This document shows positions 24,381 to 35,148 of a stretch of 64,000 nt of DNA, piece after piece. The position numbers and the translations under genes were made by a program. The notes beneath the pieces were generated by a model. That model saw nothing but the letters and a program-made list of their open reading frames with translations, was not told the DNA's origin and searched no databases. The DNA lies in NCBI GenBank assembly GCA_023653785.1, contig JAMKCH010084969.1:1-64000 (forward strand), written 5' to 3'. This DNA comes from Ophioderma brevispina. Lineage: Eukaryota > Echinodermata > Ophiuroidea > Amphilepidida > Ophiodermatidae. The stretch's first letter is position 1. Every line of letters begins with the position of its first letter.

Positions 24381-24689
24381 TAAAATCAATTTTTTTGAGT
24401 ACCAAGATTATTTTCTGTTTCTCTCTGCCATGCTAAACCAGAATATGACTTTGCAGTACCTTTTCTTTCTGCCAAAAAGAAGAAATTATCAAAGAATAAT
24501 AAATTACATGGGGTGGGCTGATATTGGATTCAACAGTCCAAAGAAAAATTGTAAAAAATCCATTGCTCTTGGCCTAAAATTGCCATGCAAAAATTGTTAC
24601 AAAATCTCAAGAAAAAAGCCTCTTGCTATGTGTTATTAATGTTTTCTCTATGTTTTCTGTCTGCTTATTTGCTTCACTCTTAAATAATG

Positions 24690-24737
24690 TTGAAGGACAA
24701 GGTCCACCTCCAGCCTCAAAGGCGGCTCTCATAAGTT
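24690..24737 (+). CDS. RNF126: RNF115/RNF126-like E3 ligase, GPPPA linker exon (acceptor not visible)
   Basis: The open stretch reads LNNV-EGQGPPPASKAAL-IS before a stop, ending near a possible donor ATAA/GTTAGA. RNF115/126 proteins have QLLxQLExTGPPPADKExI directly after the DYAW-IITQ segment, and this is the next visible coding block, so the order agrees with the family. The problem is the 5' border: no AG acceptor precedes the block (CACTCTTAAATAATG). The acceptor was therefore either lost by mutation or damaged by a consensus error. The end phase also disagrees with the RING exon. The match is short, but GPPPA in the correct position is distinctive. Confidence 0.55.
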
Positions 24738-25954
24738 AGAAGAATAGTAATCAAGCAATACCATATAGTCAGATTCAGTTTTTGAAAGATTTTGCATCTG
24801 AGTATATGACCAAATTTAGAGTTGGGTTGCATGTTACCAATGTCCAGTCATCAGAATGAACTCACATGAACTCAAGAATACTTTTGGTTTTCATGCATTG
24901 GCCAAGGGGTATTGCCATGATCATGAATGTATGTGTGTGTGTGTTCGTCCGTGCATGGCATATACTTCTGAGACAATAACCAAAAGAAATTCTTATTAAA
25001 CAAAGGTCCTTGTCGTCTAACAACGAATCCCTCGGATGTATGACAATTGGGATTTTTCTGTGTTTGGCTTTACAATTGAGGACCCTGAGTGTGTTGGTGG
25101 GGGGTGTGGGGGGATTAAGTCTTAGGCAGTGTAGGTCCATGCAAAAATGATGTTGTGGGTTAGAGGTCCCTACATCGGTTTGCAGTGGATAATGCCTTTG
25201 ACTTAATTTCAAATGTCAAAAGTAGCTTCCATTTACAGTATTTATCGAAATCCCTTGGAAATAACTATGTATGCCTGCGGTTCCTTCCCCAAATGTGATG
25301 CACCTTTGGGGATTGCCTGTAAGCACAGTTCTCCGTGTGTCTGTCACAAGGGATTTTGACAAACCTGTAGATTTGAAGAACCAAAGATGCTAGGATCGTG
25401 ATTTTGTTTTATAGATGACCCCTCCTTAGACGTCTACCTTGAGGTCATAAGAGAATGACCTTGGCATTTAAGGTCAAAGGTTCATTTTTCTTAAGGCTCT
25501 TGCATGTGAGATCTCAGAACCCTGTGATCATACAAACTTGTTTATAATGACCCTTTTACAGGCCCCTGCAAAGAGTTACAGCAGGATGACCTTTGAACTA
25601 ATTTGTAGGTCATAAGGTCAAGTTTTGAGATTGGAACTCTTACAATGAAACCCCAATAATACAGACATTGCTACCAGTCAAACAGTTCTATGGACATAAT
25701 GCCATTTTCATGAATTTGTAACTGTAACAGATAGCAACACAACCAATACTATCATAACTATCAGCTAATTACAAAAATATAATACATAGATTTTGTAGTG
25801 ATGTGATTATGATGAGATACATTTGAAGACAGAAATACTTCCTATACCATAAAAGTGACATTAAAACCTTGAAAAAATTGTTCTGTATAATTGAGACTAA
25901 AAAGGGGGCAGAAGCGTCTATTGATGAATTTATATTTAATTTTTGTATCAACAG
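24738..25954. other. Intron sequence with TG-rich and AGGTCA-rich patches
   Basis: Contains a short (GT)n run at about 24926-24942 and, from about 25430 to 25630, several AGGTCA/TGACCT half-sites in repeat-like DNA. No exon was recognised between the GPPPA block and the RING exon. Confidence 0.4.
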
Positions 25955-26066
25955 AGAAACTTGGATGGGCCCGTATGCAAAGAAGAGTTTACACTGGGTG
26001 AGAAGATTAAGTCAATGCCGTGTCACATATTATTCATCCTTACTGCATTGGTACGGTGGCTGAATG
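25955..26066 (+). CDS. RNF126: RNF115/RNF126-like E3 ligase, first RING-H2 exon (first cysteine missing, frameshifted)
   Basis: The acceptor TTTTTGTATCAACAG precedes an exon reading RNLDG then PVCKEEFTLGEKIKSMPCH, ending at the donor GAATG/GTAAGA. This is the first half of a C3H2C3 RING, where CPVCxEEFxxGExxxxLPCxHxFHxxCIxxWL is expected; RING domains of this type recruit the E2 enzyme. Two defects are visible. The first zinc-binding cysteine (CPVC) reads Gly (GGG-CCC-GTA-TGC). After PCH the frame breaks, so HLFHPYCI and VRWLN are only recovered by reading across small indels. Because single-base indels are common throughout this window, consensus error is possible, but a C-to-G change at a ligand would also suit a pseudogene. 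A repeat-bearing mobile element begins about 13 nt after the donor. Confidence 0.75.
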
Positions 26067-26079
26067 GTAAGATGATAGT

Positions 26080-27266
26080 TATACCTGCTTGCGTAGCAAG
26101 GGGGGTATTATTGGTGCCCTTTGATTCTTTTTCATCATCTCTTCTTCTTCTTCAACAAACACCTAGTTATAAATAAAGGGCTAGCTCCAAAATACAAAGG
26201 TCCTAGAGCCCTTACTTGGCACAATAATAGCCATGACCCCTCTAGTGCCTTTGGCCAATCTCGACCCCAAGGTCTCAAGGTCAAGAGCAACATCTAGGGC
26301 CGTATGTGAAAACCCTATTATGCAATATAGCCCCATAACTACATGGTCCTAAAGCCCCGGACTGACACAATTGATAGCCCCTGACCCCCTCTAGTCCCTT
26401 TGACCAATCTCGACCCCAGAGGTCAAAGGTCACCGGCTAATGGCCAATTCTTCATCTTCATCAAAAATAGTTTTGTAAAGGGCTTAGCTCCAAAAACCTA
26501 CCAAAAGGGCCCTAGAGACCCCCACTTGGTGCGTGATAGCACATGACCCCCTCTATTGCCTTTGGCCAATCTCGACAGAGGTCAAAGGTCAAAAGCTACA
26601 TAGGCCAAGGTATGTGAAAACATATATGGCACCTACATTCCATAACTGAAATGGCCCTCTTAACAGCCCCACTTGGCACACTGAAAGGCCCATGACCCCC
26701 TCCAGTGCCTTTGACCAATCTCGACCCCAGAGGTTCAAAGGTTATAAGTCATAGGCCAATATGTGAAAAACATAATATGGCACCTCCTCAATAACTGCAA
26801 TGGCCCAAAGCCCCCATTGGAACATGAGTAGGCCATGCCCCCTCCAGTGCCTGGCCAATCTGGACCCCAGACGTCAAAGGTCACGGGCTACATAGGCCAA
26901 TATGTGTGTGAAAACATATATGGCACCCCCTACCTCCGTTAACTGCAATGGCCCTTAAAGCCCCCATTGGCACAATGATAGCCATATTTCCCTTGTAGTA
27001 ATATGTGAAAACAAAAAATGGCACCTACCTCCGTAACTGCAATGGACCTAAAGCCCCCACTTGGCACAATGATAGACCATGATCATTGTAGTGCCTTTGG
27101 CCATATCGACCTCCAGAAGGTCAAAGGTCACGGGCTGGGTCACGTGTACCGAGGTCAAAGGTTCACGGGCTACAGAGGTCAATATGCAAAGATCAGTGCG
27201 CTACAGATGCCCACCACAAGCAATCTGGTAAGCCATACTTGCGTGGGGCAATATAGGGCCCTCTAG
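26080..27266 (+). mobile_element. Tandem-repeat-bearing non-autonomous element (Helitron-like 3' end)
   Basis: Starts about 26080 with a small hairpin, CTTGC-GTA-GCAAG, and a TTC-rich tract. It is filled by a degenerate tandem array and ends CCCTCTAG followed by T (CTAG at 27263-27266). Terminal CTAG with a T on its right is the usual 3' end of canonical Helitrons, but the 5' TC end was not identified, so class assignment is tentative. It begins about 13 nt after the RNF RING exon donor and ends 433 nt before the last exon. Confidence 0.45.
26184..27190 (+). repeat. About 150-bp tandem array rich in AGGTCA direct repeats
   Basis: Seven degenerate copies start near 26184, 26328, 26489, 26640, 26790, 26935 and 27030, the last interval being shortened. 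Each contains an AACTGCAATGGCCC motif, CCCCCACTTGGCACA, then CCATGACCCCCTC, GGCCAATCTCGACCCC, AGGTCAAAGGTCA and a TATGTGAAAACATA block. AGGTCA-A-AGGTCA is a DR1 nuclear-receptor-type site, with a perfect example at 26420-26432. Whether it is bound is unknown. Confidence 0.85.
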
Positions 27267-27699
27267 TTTAATGCAGAGAGAACAAAAAAAAAAACAAAAT
27301 AGAAAAAAAAAAACCATCTGCCCTTGGCAGCTCGGAAGTTGTTAACAATTCAGAATATTTTTAAATTATTCGTAAATAGGGTATAGTTCAATAAAGCTGG
27401 CAAGTATCTCAGCATATCTATAGGCAGATTTACAGTTGAGGGTCAATTTGGATTAGACACTGTGGTAAATGGGACGCTTGAAAAAAAAACATTACTGCCA
27501 CAGCCAACACCTCATGTATCTGTGAATATATACATGGCACATGTGGTAATAGAGCAAGAGTACGAGTGGCTGTATACATTTCATAAATTGCCAAATAACC
27601 AAGTCTATAGCATTGGCATTAAAATTGCTTAAAATAGATGGGTAAAGTCATCTGTACTCGTATCATTATTAATATGATTATTCTCATTGTTTTTAGCAG

Positions 27700-27774
27700 C
27701 AACACATGCCTGTCTGCCGTAAGAGTGTAGATGGGACAAGCACACAACGTGACCCCCTGGAATATCGGTACTAA
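27700..27774 (+). CDS. RNF126: RNF115/RNF126-like E3 ligase, last exon with RING C-terminal CPVC
   Basis: After an acceptor (TTTTTAGCAG) the sequence encodes N/H-TC-(P)VCRKSVDGTSTQRDPL, ending in a TAA at 27772-27774. CPVCRKS is the last zinc-binding pair of RNF115/126 RINGs. One C is missing from the expected CCC of the proline codon, so the strict frame is broken by one base between TGC and GTC. Downstream of the RING the protein would be only about 15 residues, shorter than the vertebrate Ser-rich tails. The stop could be genuine, or a further exon may be missed. It follows the previous exon after a 1.6-kb intron largely occupied by the tandem-repeat element. Confidence 0.7.
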   Translation, partial: QHMPVCRKSVDGTSTQRDPLEYRY

Positions 27775-28204
27775 TTGGGGGGGGGGGGCATAAGTTTGCT
27801 AGTGAGGAAATTCACATTTTATTGACCGGTAAGTTTCCTAACTTTGGCCAACATTTCTTTACTACAATTTTACCGAATTGGGCAATCTTTCAATGGAATC
27901 TGTGGTATAATATTGAACTGCAGGAATCATTCACTGGTATTCACAACGAAAACTTAATTTCTGGCTTAACTTTTGTTCCAGGACCTAAGTTCCTACTATC
28001 TAGGACTTCTAAATTTGTTCCACTTTCCTGTATTTGTTTTTACTGCTGAAAATATGAAAAAAGTACATGGAAGACACTAAAGCTGAGAACTTAACCTCTT
28101 TTAAAGTTTGTTTCTCTTCATATTCTTTAAGAGAAATCAAAGGTCCTCTAGGTTGGACTGAGTCCTGGACTAAGTGTTAAGCCGGACAGAAAAAAGTCTT
28201 ATTC
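27775..28204. other. 3' flank of the RNF gene
   Basis: A poly-G run (27777-27788) follows the stop. No clear AATAAA polyadenylation signal was found within the next 300 bases and no other feature is recognised. Confidence 0.35.
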
Positions 28205-28900
28205 AATACAGGTCATTGTTTTTGATTTTTGTGTGTGTGGTTTTTTTTTATACCCTGGCCTAAAAGGGCAGAGGGATTTTGGGACAGCATACTTCCTGTG
28301 TGTCTGTTGTATTCCATTTTGGTCAGGTTGGGGGTTGGGTGACTTGTTTGTTCTGGATCTTTGAAACGGTACATTACACAAAATTCCTTCAGGCTACATG
28401 AAAGCCCATCTAACATGCATCTTTCGGTGAATTGTAATCGCATACGATAGTGGGTTCGGTAGGCAAATGAGCTAATTACAAGGGCATTCCTTGAAATTTG
28501 TCAAATGGCAACTGCCCATATCTGGAATTCCATAAGATGTATAATGTTGTCACTTGTAGAAGGAAGTATGTTTAGAGTTCTCAACCTTATTACATTTTGG
28601 GTATACAATATGACACAGTAGTATGTTATGAGTTAAATTAAATGTGCATAATTTTGGCTCCCTGTCAGTTTGGGCTCCCATCCAGGGGATCCTTGGCAGT
28701 TGTAACCTTCAGTATTTTTTTCTCTTTTTGTCCCCCTGGCTTGAAAAGCAGAACGGGATATTGCGGTGTGCTAATAGTCCGTATGTGTGTGTTCCAGTTT
28801 GGTTAGGGTTTTGGGTAGGTTTTCGTTTTTATGCGCGTCTCCTTTGAAAGTTAAGTCCGATTTAAACCCGACTTGGGTGCAATAGGGGTTCCTTCATATG
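28205..28900 (+). mobile_element. HINE-related fragments
   Basis: Two consecutive pieces resemble the 5' portion of the HINE at 50991: GCAAATGAGCTAATTA with a preceding CTTTCGGTGAATTG block (about 28340-28490), and a TCTGGAATTCCATAAG / ATAATGTTGTCACTTG block (about 28520-28600). A GTCCCCCTGGCTTG...AACGGGA near-hairpin at about 28728 and a similar one at about 28250 look like 5' ends of related elements. No matching 3' ends were found. Confidence 0.4.
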
Positions 28901-29913
28901 TGGATGATGTCAAAGGCCGTGGACCAAGGTCACTGGACAAAGGTCAAATGTTATCTGATTTCATGTTCCAGACTGCCATCTTGTCAGGGGGAATGATGCT
29001 AGTTTACGTGCTATTTTCTATTTTAGATGATAGGCAGGACTTGCTTTTGGTGTACTGAACCAACTGCAGAGTAAAGGTTCGGTCACACTGTACTGGCATA
29101 AGCATTGCAGTAGAGAGACTCGGTAAACTGATATACCGGTATTTTTCATTGAAGTCATGAACCGGTTTTGTCGGTATGTTATTTCTCAAATACCGATTTA
29201 GATACCGCGTTTTTTATCGTTAATAGCGCAAGGCGCATTACTAATCATTAACTAATTCATTACAACACAGATGCAGTGCAAGTATGAATGACCTTAAAGT
29301 GGATTACCCATGACACCTCATCCCCCAAAATTGAGCTTTTGGTATCAGAAGCAATTCAGAAAAATTAGGGGCAGGAACTTTTGATGATCTGAACAAAAAC
29401 TCCCCAATGTAGTTAGGGCCCACTGTCCTATGGGTATTTCAGTAAACATTTTTTGCTTCTATTATCTCAACGCTGCCAATTTATTTAATATGAGTTGTTT
29501 TGTTGATACGCTTTCATGTGAAGAGACAACAGATGTCATTATCGGCTACATCCACTGAAGTCACATGAGATATGAGATCTGTGAATGTATCCCACCAGTG
29601 CGCATTGTTCTGATTTGCTTTTACATTTTTCGTTGCAGGTGTTTTCCTTGGCGGTTTGGGATGTTTTGCCGACATATTACACAGTAATCGCCATCTGATT
29701 CGCAAGTTTATATACATCAATATTATCATCACTGATTTGTTATTGTTTTTTTTAATGTTGTAACTCAAAACCAAATTCATTTTGTGATATTTAAGCCACT
29801 GTGATCCACTGAAAATATCCAAATTGGCCGAGTGTGTATATTTGTAGTGTCCCTTTCAAAAAATTCAAGACAAATATCACTTTGGGGTGGCCTTAAAAAC
29901 TCAGCCTTAGGTT

Positions 29914-30081
29914 GTACACAGGTTCTGTCGGTTAGAACCAGTTTCTACTGGTCTCAAATAACTTGGCTCACTGGCTGTAGTTTACTGTTTTAAGCCAGTA
30001 CACAGGTTCTGCCCGTTAGACCATTTTCATACCTGGTTCTAAATAACTCGGCTCCACTGCTGTAGTTTAGTTTCAAGCCAC
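29914..30081 (+). repeat. 84-bp tandem duplication
   Basis: Two adjacent diverged copies start at 29914 and 29998, each beginning GTACACAGGTTCTG and ending CTGTAGTTTA...AAGCCA. They differ by substitutions and small indels. Confidence 0.85.
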
Positions 30082-30290
30082 CCCTTAATATATATGTAAC
30101 ATGATTGCAGGAAATGAGTTTTCAAGGCGGCAATATTCTAATTTGGTTTTGCCCATAAAAATGCTATTTTGCTTCAAACCTATTAAAATTAGGGACTTGG
30201 TTACATGTTATGAGCAAATTCTCGTTTGCTGAAAAGGCAAAACAAAAGCATGTGCACTTGCTTTTGCAGTAATTTTAAATCACCAATATA

Positions 30291-30574
30291 GTCAGGGACA
30301 GAATAAGGCAACCAATTTCGCGTTTGACGTAATTTGACAGTGCCGAACAAATGTTGGCTGTGTAGAATAATCTGTGAACATTTTAAGGTTGTTAAAACAG
30401 AAAGTTTACTTGTACGTAAATTGTGTCCGTGCATCAAAAACCTGACTCAAATAGGGCATATTTTGTTCGAACACGCCCTGCCACATACACACATTCAAAC
30501 CAATCATAGTCTGTGCCGTGCTGATTGCCAAACCTTGACATATGCGCAATTGGTCGGCTAATTCTGTCCCTGAC
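30291..30574. mobile_element. TIR MITE flanked by TATA
   Basis: Terminal inverted repeats of about 30 bp: left GTCAGGGACAGAATAAGGC, right (reverse-complemented) GTCAGGGACAGAATTAGCC. TATA is present directly on both sides (30287-30290, 30575-30578), consistent with a TA target duplication as for Tc1/mariner-type MITEs. No coding capacity at 284 bp. Confidence 0.7.
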
Positions 30575-30733
30575 TATAGCGACATGTGACGCACTTCCTT
30601 TGATGATGTTACGTATTGCGTACACAATATTTAATGGGGCAATGTGAGATTATCAACCTTGGTTGTACCATTCACCTCAAACTTAAGATTTTGGTATTAT
30701 TTAATATTACCCATGAGAACTACCAGTCAGTAT

Positions 30734-30820
30734 GTTACAACAGAAGGATAAATCATTTATTGAGTCAATCAAAGACATTGTAAGAATGCTGAAGAGGCCT
30801 GACCTTAAAATATCAAGAAC
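30734..30820 (+). CDS. Possible lone exon, unrecognised
   Basis: An acceptor-like CTACCAGTCAG is followed by an open, lysine-rich block beginning MLQQKDKSFIESIKDI, with a consensus-like donor ATT/GTAAGA inside (30779) or weaker ones further on. Codon content looks protein-like, but there is no partner exon of matching phase nearby and no recognised domain. It ends just before a large foldback repeat. Treat as a low-confidence candidate. Confidence 0.2.
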
Positions 30821-30855
30821 CTTAATTCTAATTGGTCTCTCAAATGCTTATGCTT

Positions 30856-31105
30856 ACCTGTTGGATGTCGCTCTTGGTCGGTTTCAAGAGTGTCTGCCTA
30901 CTGGCTTTGTGTCTTTTGTTTGAGCCACCTGGAAGAGCTACTTTAAGGCTATTGAATGCGCACATTACAATCCATAAAAATTTAACGCCATTGTAATGTG
31001 CACATTCCATTGCTACCCACCAGCTGTCCCAGGTGGCTCAAACAAAGAACTCTAAACCAACAGGCAGCCAGTCTTGAAACTGACCATGTACAACATCCAA
31101 CAGGT
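30856..31105. mobile_element. Foldback (long inverted repeat) element
   Basis: Two arms of about 115 bp are inverted copies: ACCTGTTGGATGT...GTTTGAGCCACCTGG on the left and its reverse complement on the right. The inner ends, CACATTACAAT (30961-30971) and ATTGTAATGTG (30990-31000), are separated by an 18-nt loop. Divergence between arms is low except for the middle third. No target duplication was recognised. Foldback MITE is the simplest reading. Confidence 0.75.
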
Positions 31106-32754
31106 TTTTCCAGATCATATCACATATTACATATGTCATCTATTAACCAATCATAAACACTAAGAAATGCATAAGTGCAATAGTGCTGGGGGTAACCTTT
31201 CATGAGAGTCCACTTCAATTTTCAATTTAACTTGGGTTGACTCTTCCTTGTTTAAAAAAGGGGGCAGGGGAGATTGGCCAAAATTACAGATGAGGTTTTG
31301 ATTATTTCAAAATGTATGACAGATTTGGACAAAATCATGACAAGTGGTTTTATGCCATGTTTATTTTTTACCCATTTTGACAGCAACAGTTAACTTAGGG
31401 TTCAGCGACATATTTACAAAAAAAAAGACTAATGGTGTCCGTCATTTAGAAAAGTGTTTTGAAAACAAATTCTGGTACTAAATAATAAATGTGTGACATA
31501 TTAACATATAATATGATCAAGGCTCTGCTCAAATTTACTTTATATGTGTGTAAACCTTTTAGGTACAGTGATGTCAAGAGACTTTTCTTTCATGATTTCG
31601 AAAATATAATCAAGTTTTCATATGATCAATTAGGATCGACTCTCAGGTTAATTGAATACAGAAAAGAAGAGATTTACAGTTGAGCATTTTGGGCAACATT
31701 TCTTTGAAACAAAAAAGTGGTGTGGTGAAATCGCACACAGAGATGTAACTTTTCTTTTAATTCACAGATATCTGGCCGTAAATAAAAAAATCCAGAAATG
31801 TAAAAAAAGGTTTCCTTTTAATTCACAGATATCTGGCCGTAAATAAAAAATCCAGAAGATGTAAAAAATAAAGGGTTTTTTTACTTTATTTTTCAATTTC
31901 TGGGATCAAGTATAAAGGTGCAACGAGTGATTTTGAAGCCACCAATATTGTGTCATAATAGTAATTTCATATAAATATAGACACTCAATAGAATCTTACC
32001 TGATTAGGCTACAGAAATGTCTTAAAAGAGAGAAAAGGGGCGATTTGATTGCTTAAATTTCAATATAAAATACGCTGAATTTCGTATTGGACTCCTATAC
32101 GAAATAGAAAATTTCACATTTTTTGTAGCCAAATGAATACATTTCTCAGCTTAATCTTTTCAGATGGGGATATTTTGATGGAAAGCTTTACATTAGGGCA
32201 AAAATCCGTTACTTTCGAATAACTTTTTTTTTAGAGACACCTGATATGTGAAAGATCTCGTTGCACATTTAATGATAAAGTAGAACTGCATCAAAAACCA
32301 ATTTTAAGTACCAATTATTTTAGAGAAGGGGTATTCTACCCTAAAATCTCACAAGAAAAATTCGTTCCCTGGAGATTCATTGAATGTCATGCTTAAAATG
32401 GGCCTTGATGTTCGGTTCAAATTTTGGTTTTCAGGAAATGTGTTTACTCCGGTTACATCCTACACACACTTATATATTTACAATGCTAATTGCCAAATTA
32501 TAGAAACATTATGGTTCATTATAGGGCATCAGATTGTAGTTTGCTTAAAATAGTTAGGTTGTGTGTTCTCTCCCAATTTCTTATCATGAAGTGTTTATTT
32601 GTATTAACCTTAAAGAGGGGGGAAATGTTTAGTTGAACACCACCAACTAATCCAAATTCTAGAACGTATATTCAAAACATTTTGTTATTGATAAATGAAG
32701 ACCAGTCCTAATTTTGACAAACTTTGGGATATTTGTTAAAAAATTTATACTTTA
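31106..32754. other. AT-rich stretch, no gene recognised
   Basis: Apart from the 61-bp duplication at 31754-31870 there is no identifiable gene or complete element. The open frame at 31489-31683 has no recognisable domain. Confidence 0.4.
31754..31870 (+). repeat. 61-bp tandem duplication
   Basis: CTTTTAATTCACAGATATCT with the following GGCCGTAAATAAAAAA and ATCCAGAA motifs occurs twice, starting at 31754 and 31815. The copies are nearly identical, indicating a recent event. Confidence 0.9.
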
Positions 32755-33080
32755 ATGTATCCCCCTGGATTTAACCAAAGGAAGGGGAGTTTGTAAGGCA
32801 TATTCCTTCTGTCTGTGTGGGCTATAGATGTTTCAAGGTTTTTGTGGGCTTTATGTAAAAGGGTCGTATGTGAAAATTCTGATTTTAAACAAACTTAGTG
32901 ATAACAATCTTCAAGTACGAAGTTCCTATGACTCCTCTAGCAATATTCATTTCCCAAAGGTGCCTTCAGCTGGGTTTGTCATAACTGGGGGAGAAATGAC
33001 CAAAAGGCTCAAATAAATTGTCATAATTTCTTCCCTAGCTAGTATTCTCAAAAGAGTCAAACTTGAGAAAATTTCAACGG

Positions 33081-33314
33081 TCCGTATGCATAAAAGTTAG
33101 ACTAGGTTGAAAAAGTTAGACGCTAAGTCAAAATAGTTTTGTCCAAATCGAGAGTTATTCAGCATCTTCAAAAAAGTACTAGAAGTTCCAAGATAGCCAA
33201 TTTCAATATAAAATTCCACATGCAGAAAGGAAAATTTCTTTTCTGGTGGGACTAAATTACCAATTAGACCAGGTTCTAACTGGTAGACAAGGTGTACCTC
33301 TTTGTGCATACGGA
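33081..33314. mobile_element. TIR MITE (TCCGTATGCA ends)
   Basis: Left end TCCGTATGCATAAAAG and right end, reverse-complemented, TCCGTATGCACAAAG form a terminal inverted repeat around a 234-bp AT-rich body without coding capacity. A clear target duplication was not seen. Confidence 0.5.
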
Positions 33315-33724
33315 TCACAGAGATGTAACCCCTTATGGAGGTACCAACTCTCCAGTAAGTTACTCTTTAGCAGTTATTATCACAACTGATAATAACCTGA
33401 GTGCAATTCTCACTATTCGAAATATGTTGCATCACCAGTGGGTACTCCTTGCCAGTCCCATCTTTGATCGCAAAGGTCGTCATCACCGTCCCAGTCACCA
33501 TTTAATTAACGCACAAGTTGTAAGATATAATATGTTCAAAACAGCTCAACAAAAGAGACAAAAAAGGATTTAGTTATTGTAAATAGCTGTTAAAGTGCGC
33601 ATTGGCATGCAAAACAGCGTCATATTGGCAAACTAAACAAACAGAGGCCTGTGTTTCTTTGTAGTAATTGTGCTACACAGACTTTGGATGTTTTTTTTCT
33701 ATGCAAAAATGCAAATGGTTCACC

Positions 33725-33998
33725 CTTAGGCGGAGCGCCCATCTCTCTGTCTTTGGCGTTTGGGCCAGACTCCCTCATATAATGTTGCTGTGGGGGGTTG
33801 CCACTCCTCCCGCACAGCGAGTCTGTTTTGCATTCCCAGCATATGCCGGTACCCATTTATACCCCTGGGTGGAGAGATGCAAGTGAGGTAAAATGCCTTG
33901 CCCAAGTGCGCAACACATTGGTGACAGCTGGGCTTGAACCCAGAACCTACTGCTCATGAGGCGAGAACTGATCCAACTTCACCACATGTGCCCTCTTT
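33725..33998 (-). mobile_element. tRNA-derived SINE (minus strand)
   Basis: Read on the minus strand, an A-box-like TGGTGAAGTTGG (about 33973-33984) is followed by a perfect B box GGTTCAAGCCC (33930-33940). Then comes a body with CTCTCCACCCAGGGGTATA and AATGGGTACCGGC motifs, a combination I recognise from tRNA-derived SINEs of marine invertebrates. It does not fold as an intact tRNA. The 3' limit is approximate. Confidence 0.65.
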
Positions 33999-34142
33999 TT
34001 TTTCTATGGTGCATCTGGAAAACATCTCCTCTCCAAGACAATCGCTGGTGGCACACCATATTTCAAATAGTGAGAATTATCCAAGGTAATCTAATTCAGT
34101 CTATATTACAGTTAACTGTAATTGTTGGAAAAATGAGCAAGA

Positions 34143-34480
34143 AGTAATAGCAGAGATTTATATAGCGCCTTATGCTACTTGGCCTCTAAGCGCTTTCACA
34201 AATGGCCGCTGATCACTGTGGCCCAACCATACCATAAACCATTTAGCATCATTTCAAGGGATGCAGCAGATCGGGATCAGCGCTTTCCCTTATCAGCAAA
34301 CATACATCGAGATAACCATTGCAGCCGGGACCAGCTTCCCAAATATCGCATGGGTAAATCGGGACAAATAAGCGGTTAGTTTCTTGTCCAGGGAAATTAC
34401 AAGACAGTTGAATCTCACAGGGCTCGAACGCACGCCTATACGCATGGATGAGCTACACTGGAGTCGAGCGCTTACCTGAA
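34143..34480 (-). mobile_element. tRNA-derived SINE with LINE-like tail (minus strand)
   Basis: On the minus strand, an A-box-like TAGCTCATCCATGCG precedes a B-box-like GCGTTCGAGCCC (about 34420-34431). The 3' portion ends in GTGAAAGCGCTTAGAGG and GCGCTATATAAATCTCTGC. The AGCGCTT-TATA type of tail is shared with CR1/L2-like LINE 3' ends, including the one at 50350, suggesting a SINE mobilised by such a LINE. Confidence 0.55.
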
Positions 34481-34828
34481 GTGCACAGTATGTGATCAAT
34501 TGCATGAAAAAAATGTTTTCAAATACCTTAAAAGATGATACAAGAAAATTAACACACACTCACAAAAACAATATGATAGGATTAAATCATTTGCTATTTT
34601 TATTAAAGGCTGTCATCTATATTCAATCCTTGCTAAGTGGTTTCACATGATATGTCACTTGTAAGTTAGGGGCCTACTATAACTGTTACATGTAAATCAA
34701 CAGTGTGTGTTTCAAAATGAATTTAACACTATTGTAAATACACATACTTGAAGTCTGATTTGAAACAAATAGTCCTATGTGAAAAAAAATTGGTGAGGGA
34801 ATGCAGTGAATATTCTGGCATTGTTCCA

Positions 34829-35069
34829 TCTATATATTAATGCCGGTGGTCTGTCAGTGTGTCTGTCTGACCGCGTCTATTTTCTCGGAGACCGAGGGTC
34901 ACACGTTCCTGAAACTTGGTGGGTGGGTTCCCCTTGACCTTCCGAAGATCGAGTTTGTACTGGTTAGTGGATCAAAGGTCATCAGGGGTCATTCAAGGTC
35001 AAAAAAACAGTTTTCAAACAAGTAGTGCTTTAAAGAGCCTGGTGATTGCGAAACCCGGGGACCGCCTAG
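34829..35069 (+). mobile_element. Short non-autonomous Helitron
   Basis: Begins TCTATATATTAATGCC after an A (34828) and ends CTAG (35066-35069) before a T (35070), fitting the Helitron rule of 5' TC, 3' CTRR and insertion between A and T. The inside has the CTGTCTGTCTGACC tract, a CTCGG-AGA-CCGAG hairpin and AGGTCA half-sites common in related repeats. The expected 3' hairpin is weak. No coding capacity. Confidence 0.5.
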
Positions 35070-35148
35070 TACCCTTTAATGAAGAGATAATGTAATATGT
35101 ATTAGAAACTTGGGGGAATTGACTGTGTTGAAATGTTTCAACTAAAAG

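Noticed and set aside
26184..27190. CRISPR-like array
   Set aside because: Whole 150-bp units are repeated without unique spacers, in a eukaryotic intron context.
28873..29058. YVDD in a plus-strand frame, suggesting a reverse transcriptase active site
   Set aside because: No flanking RT motifs, a frame of only 61 codons, and DNA that looks like an AGGTCA-bearing repeat.
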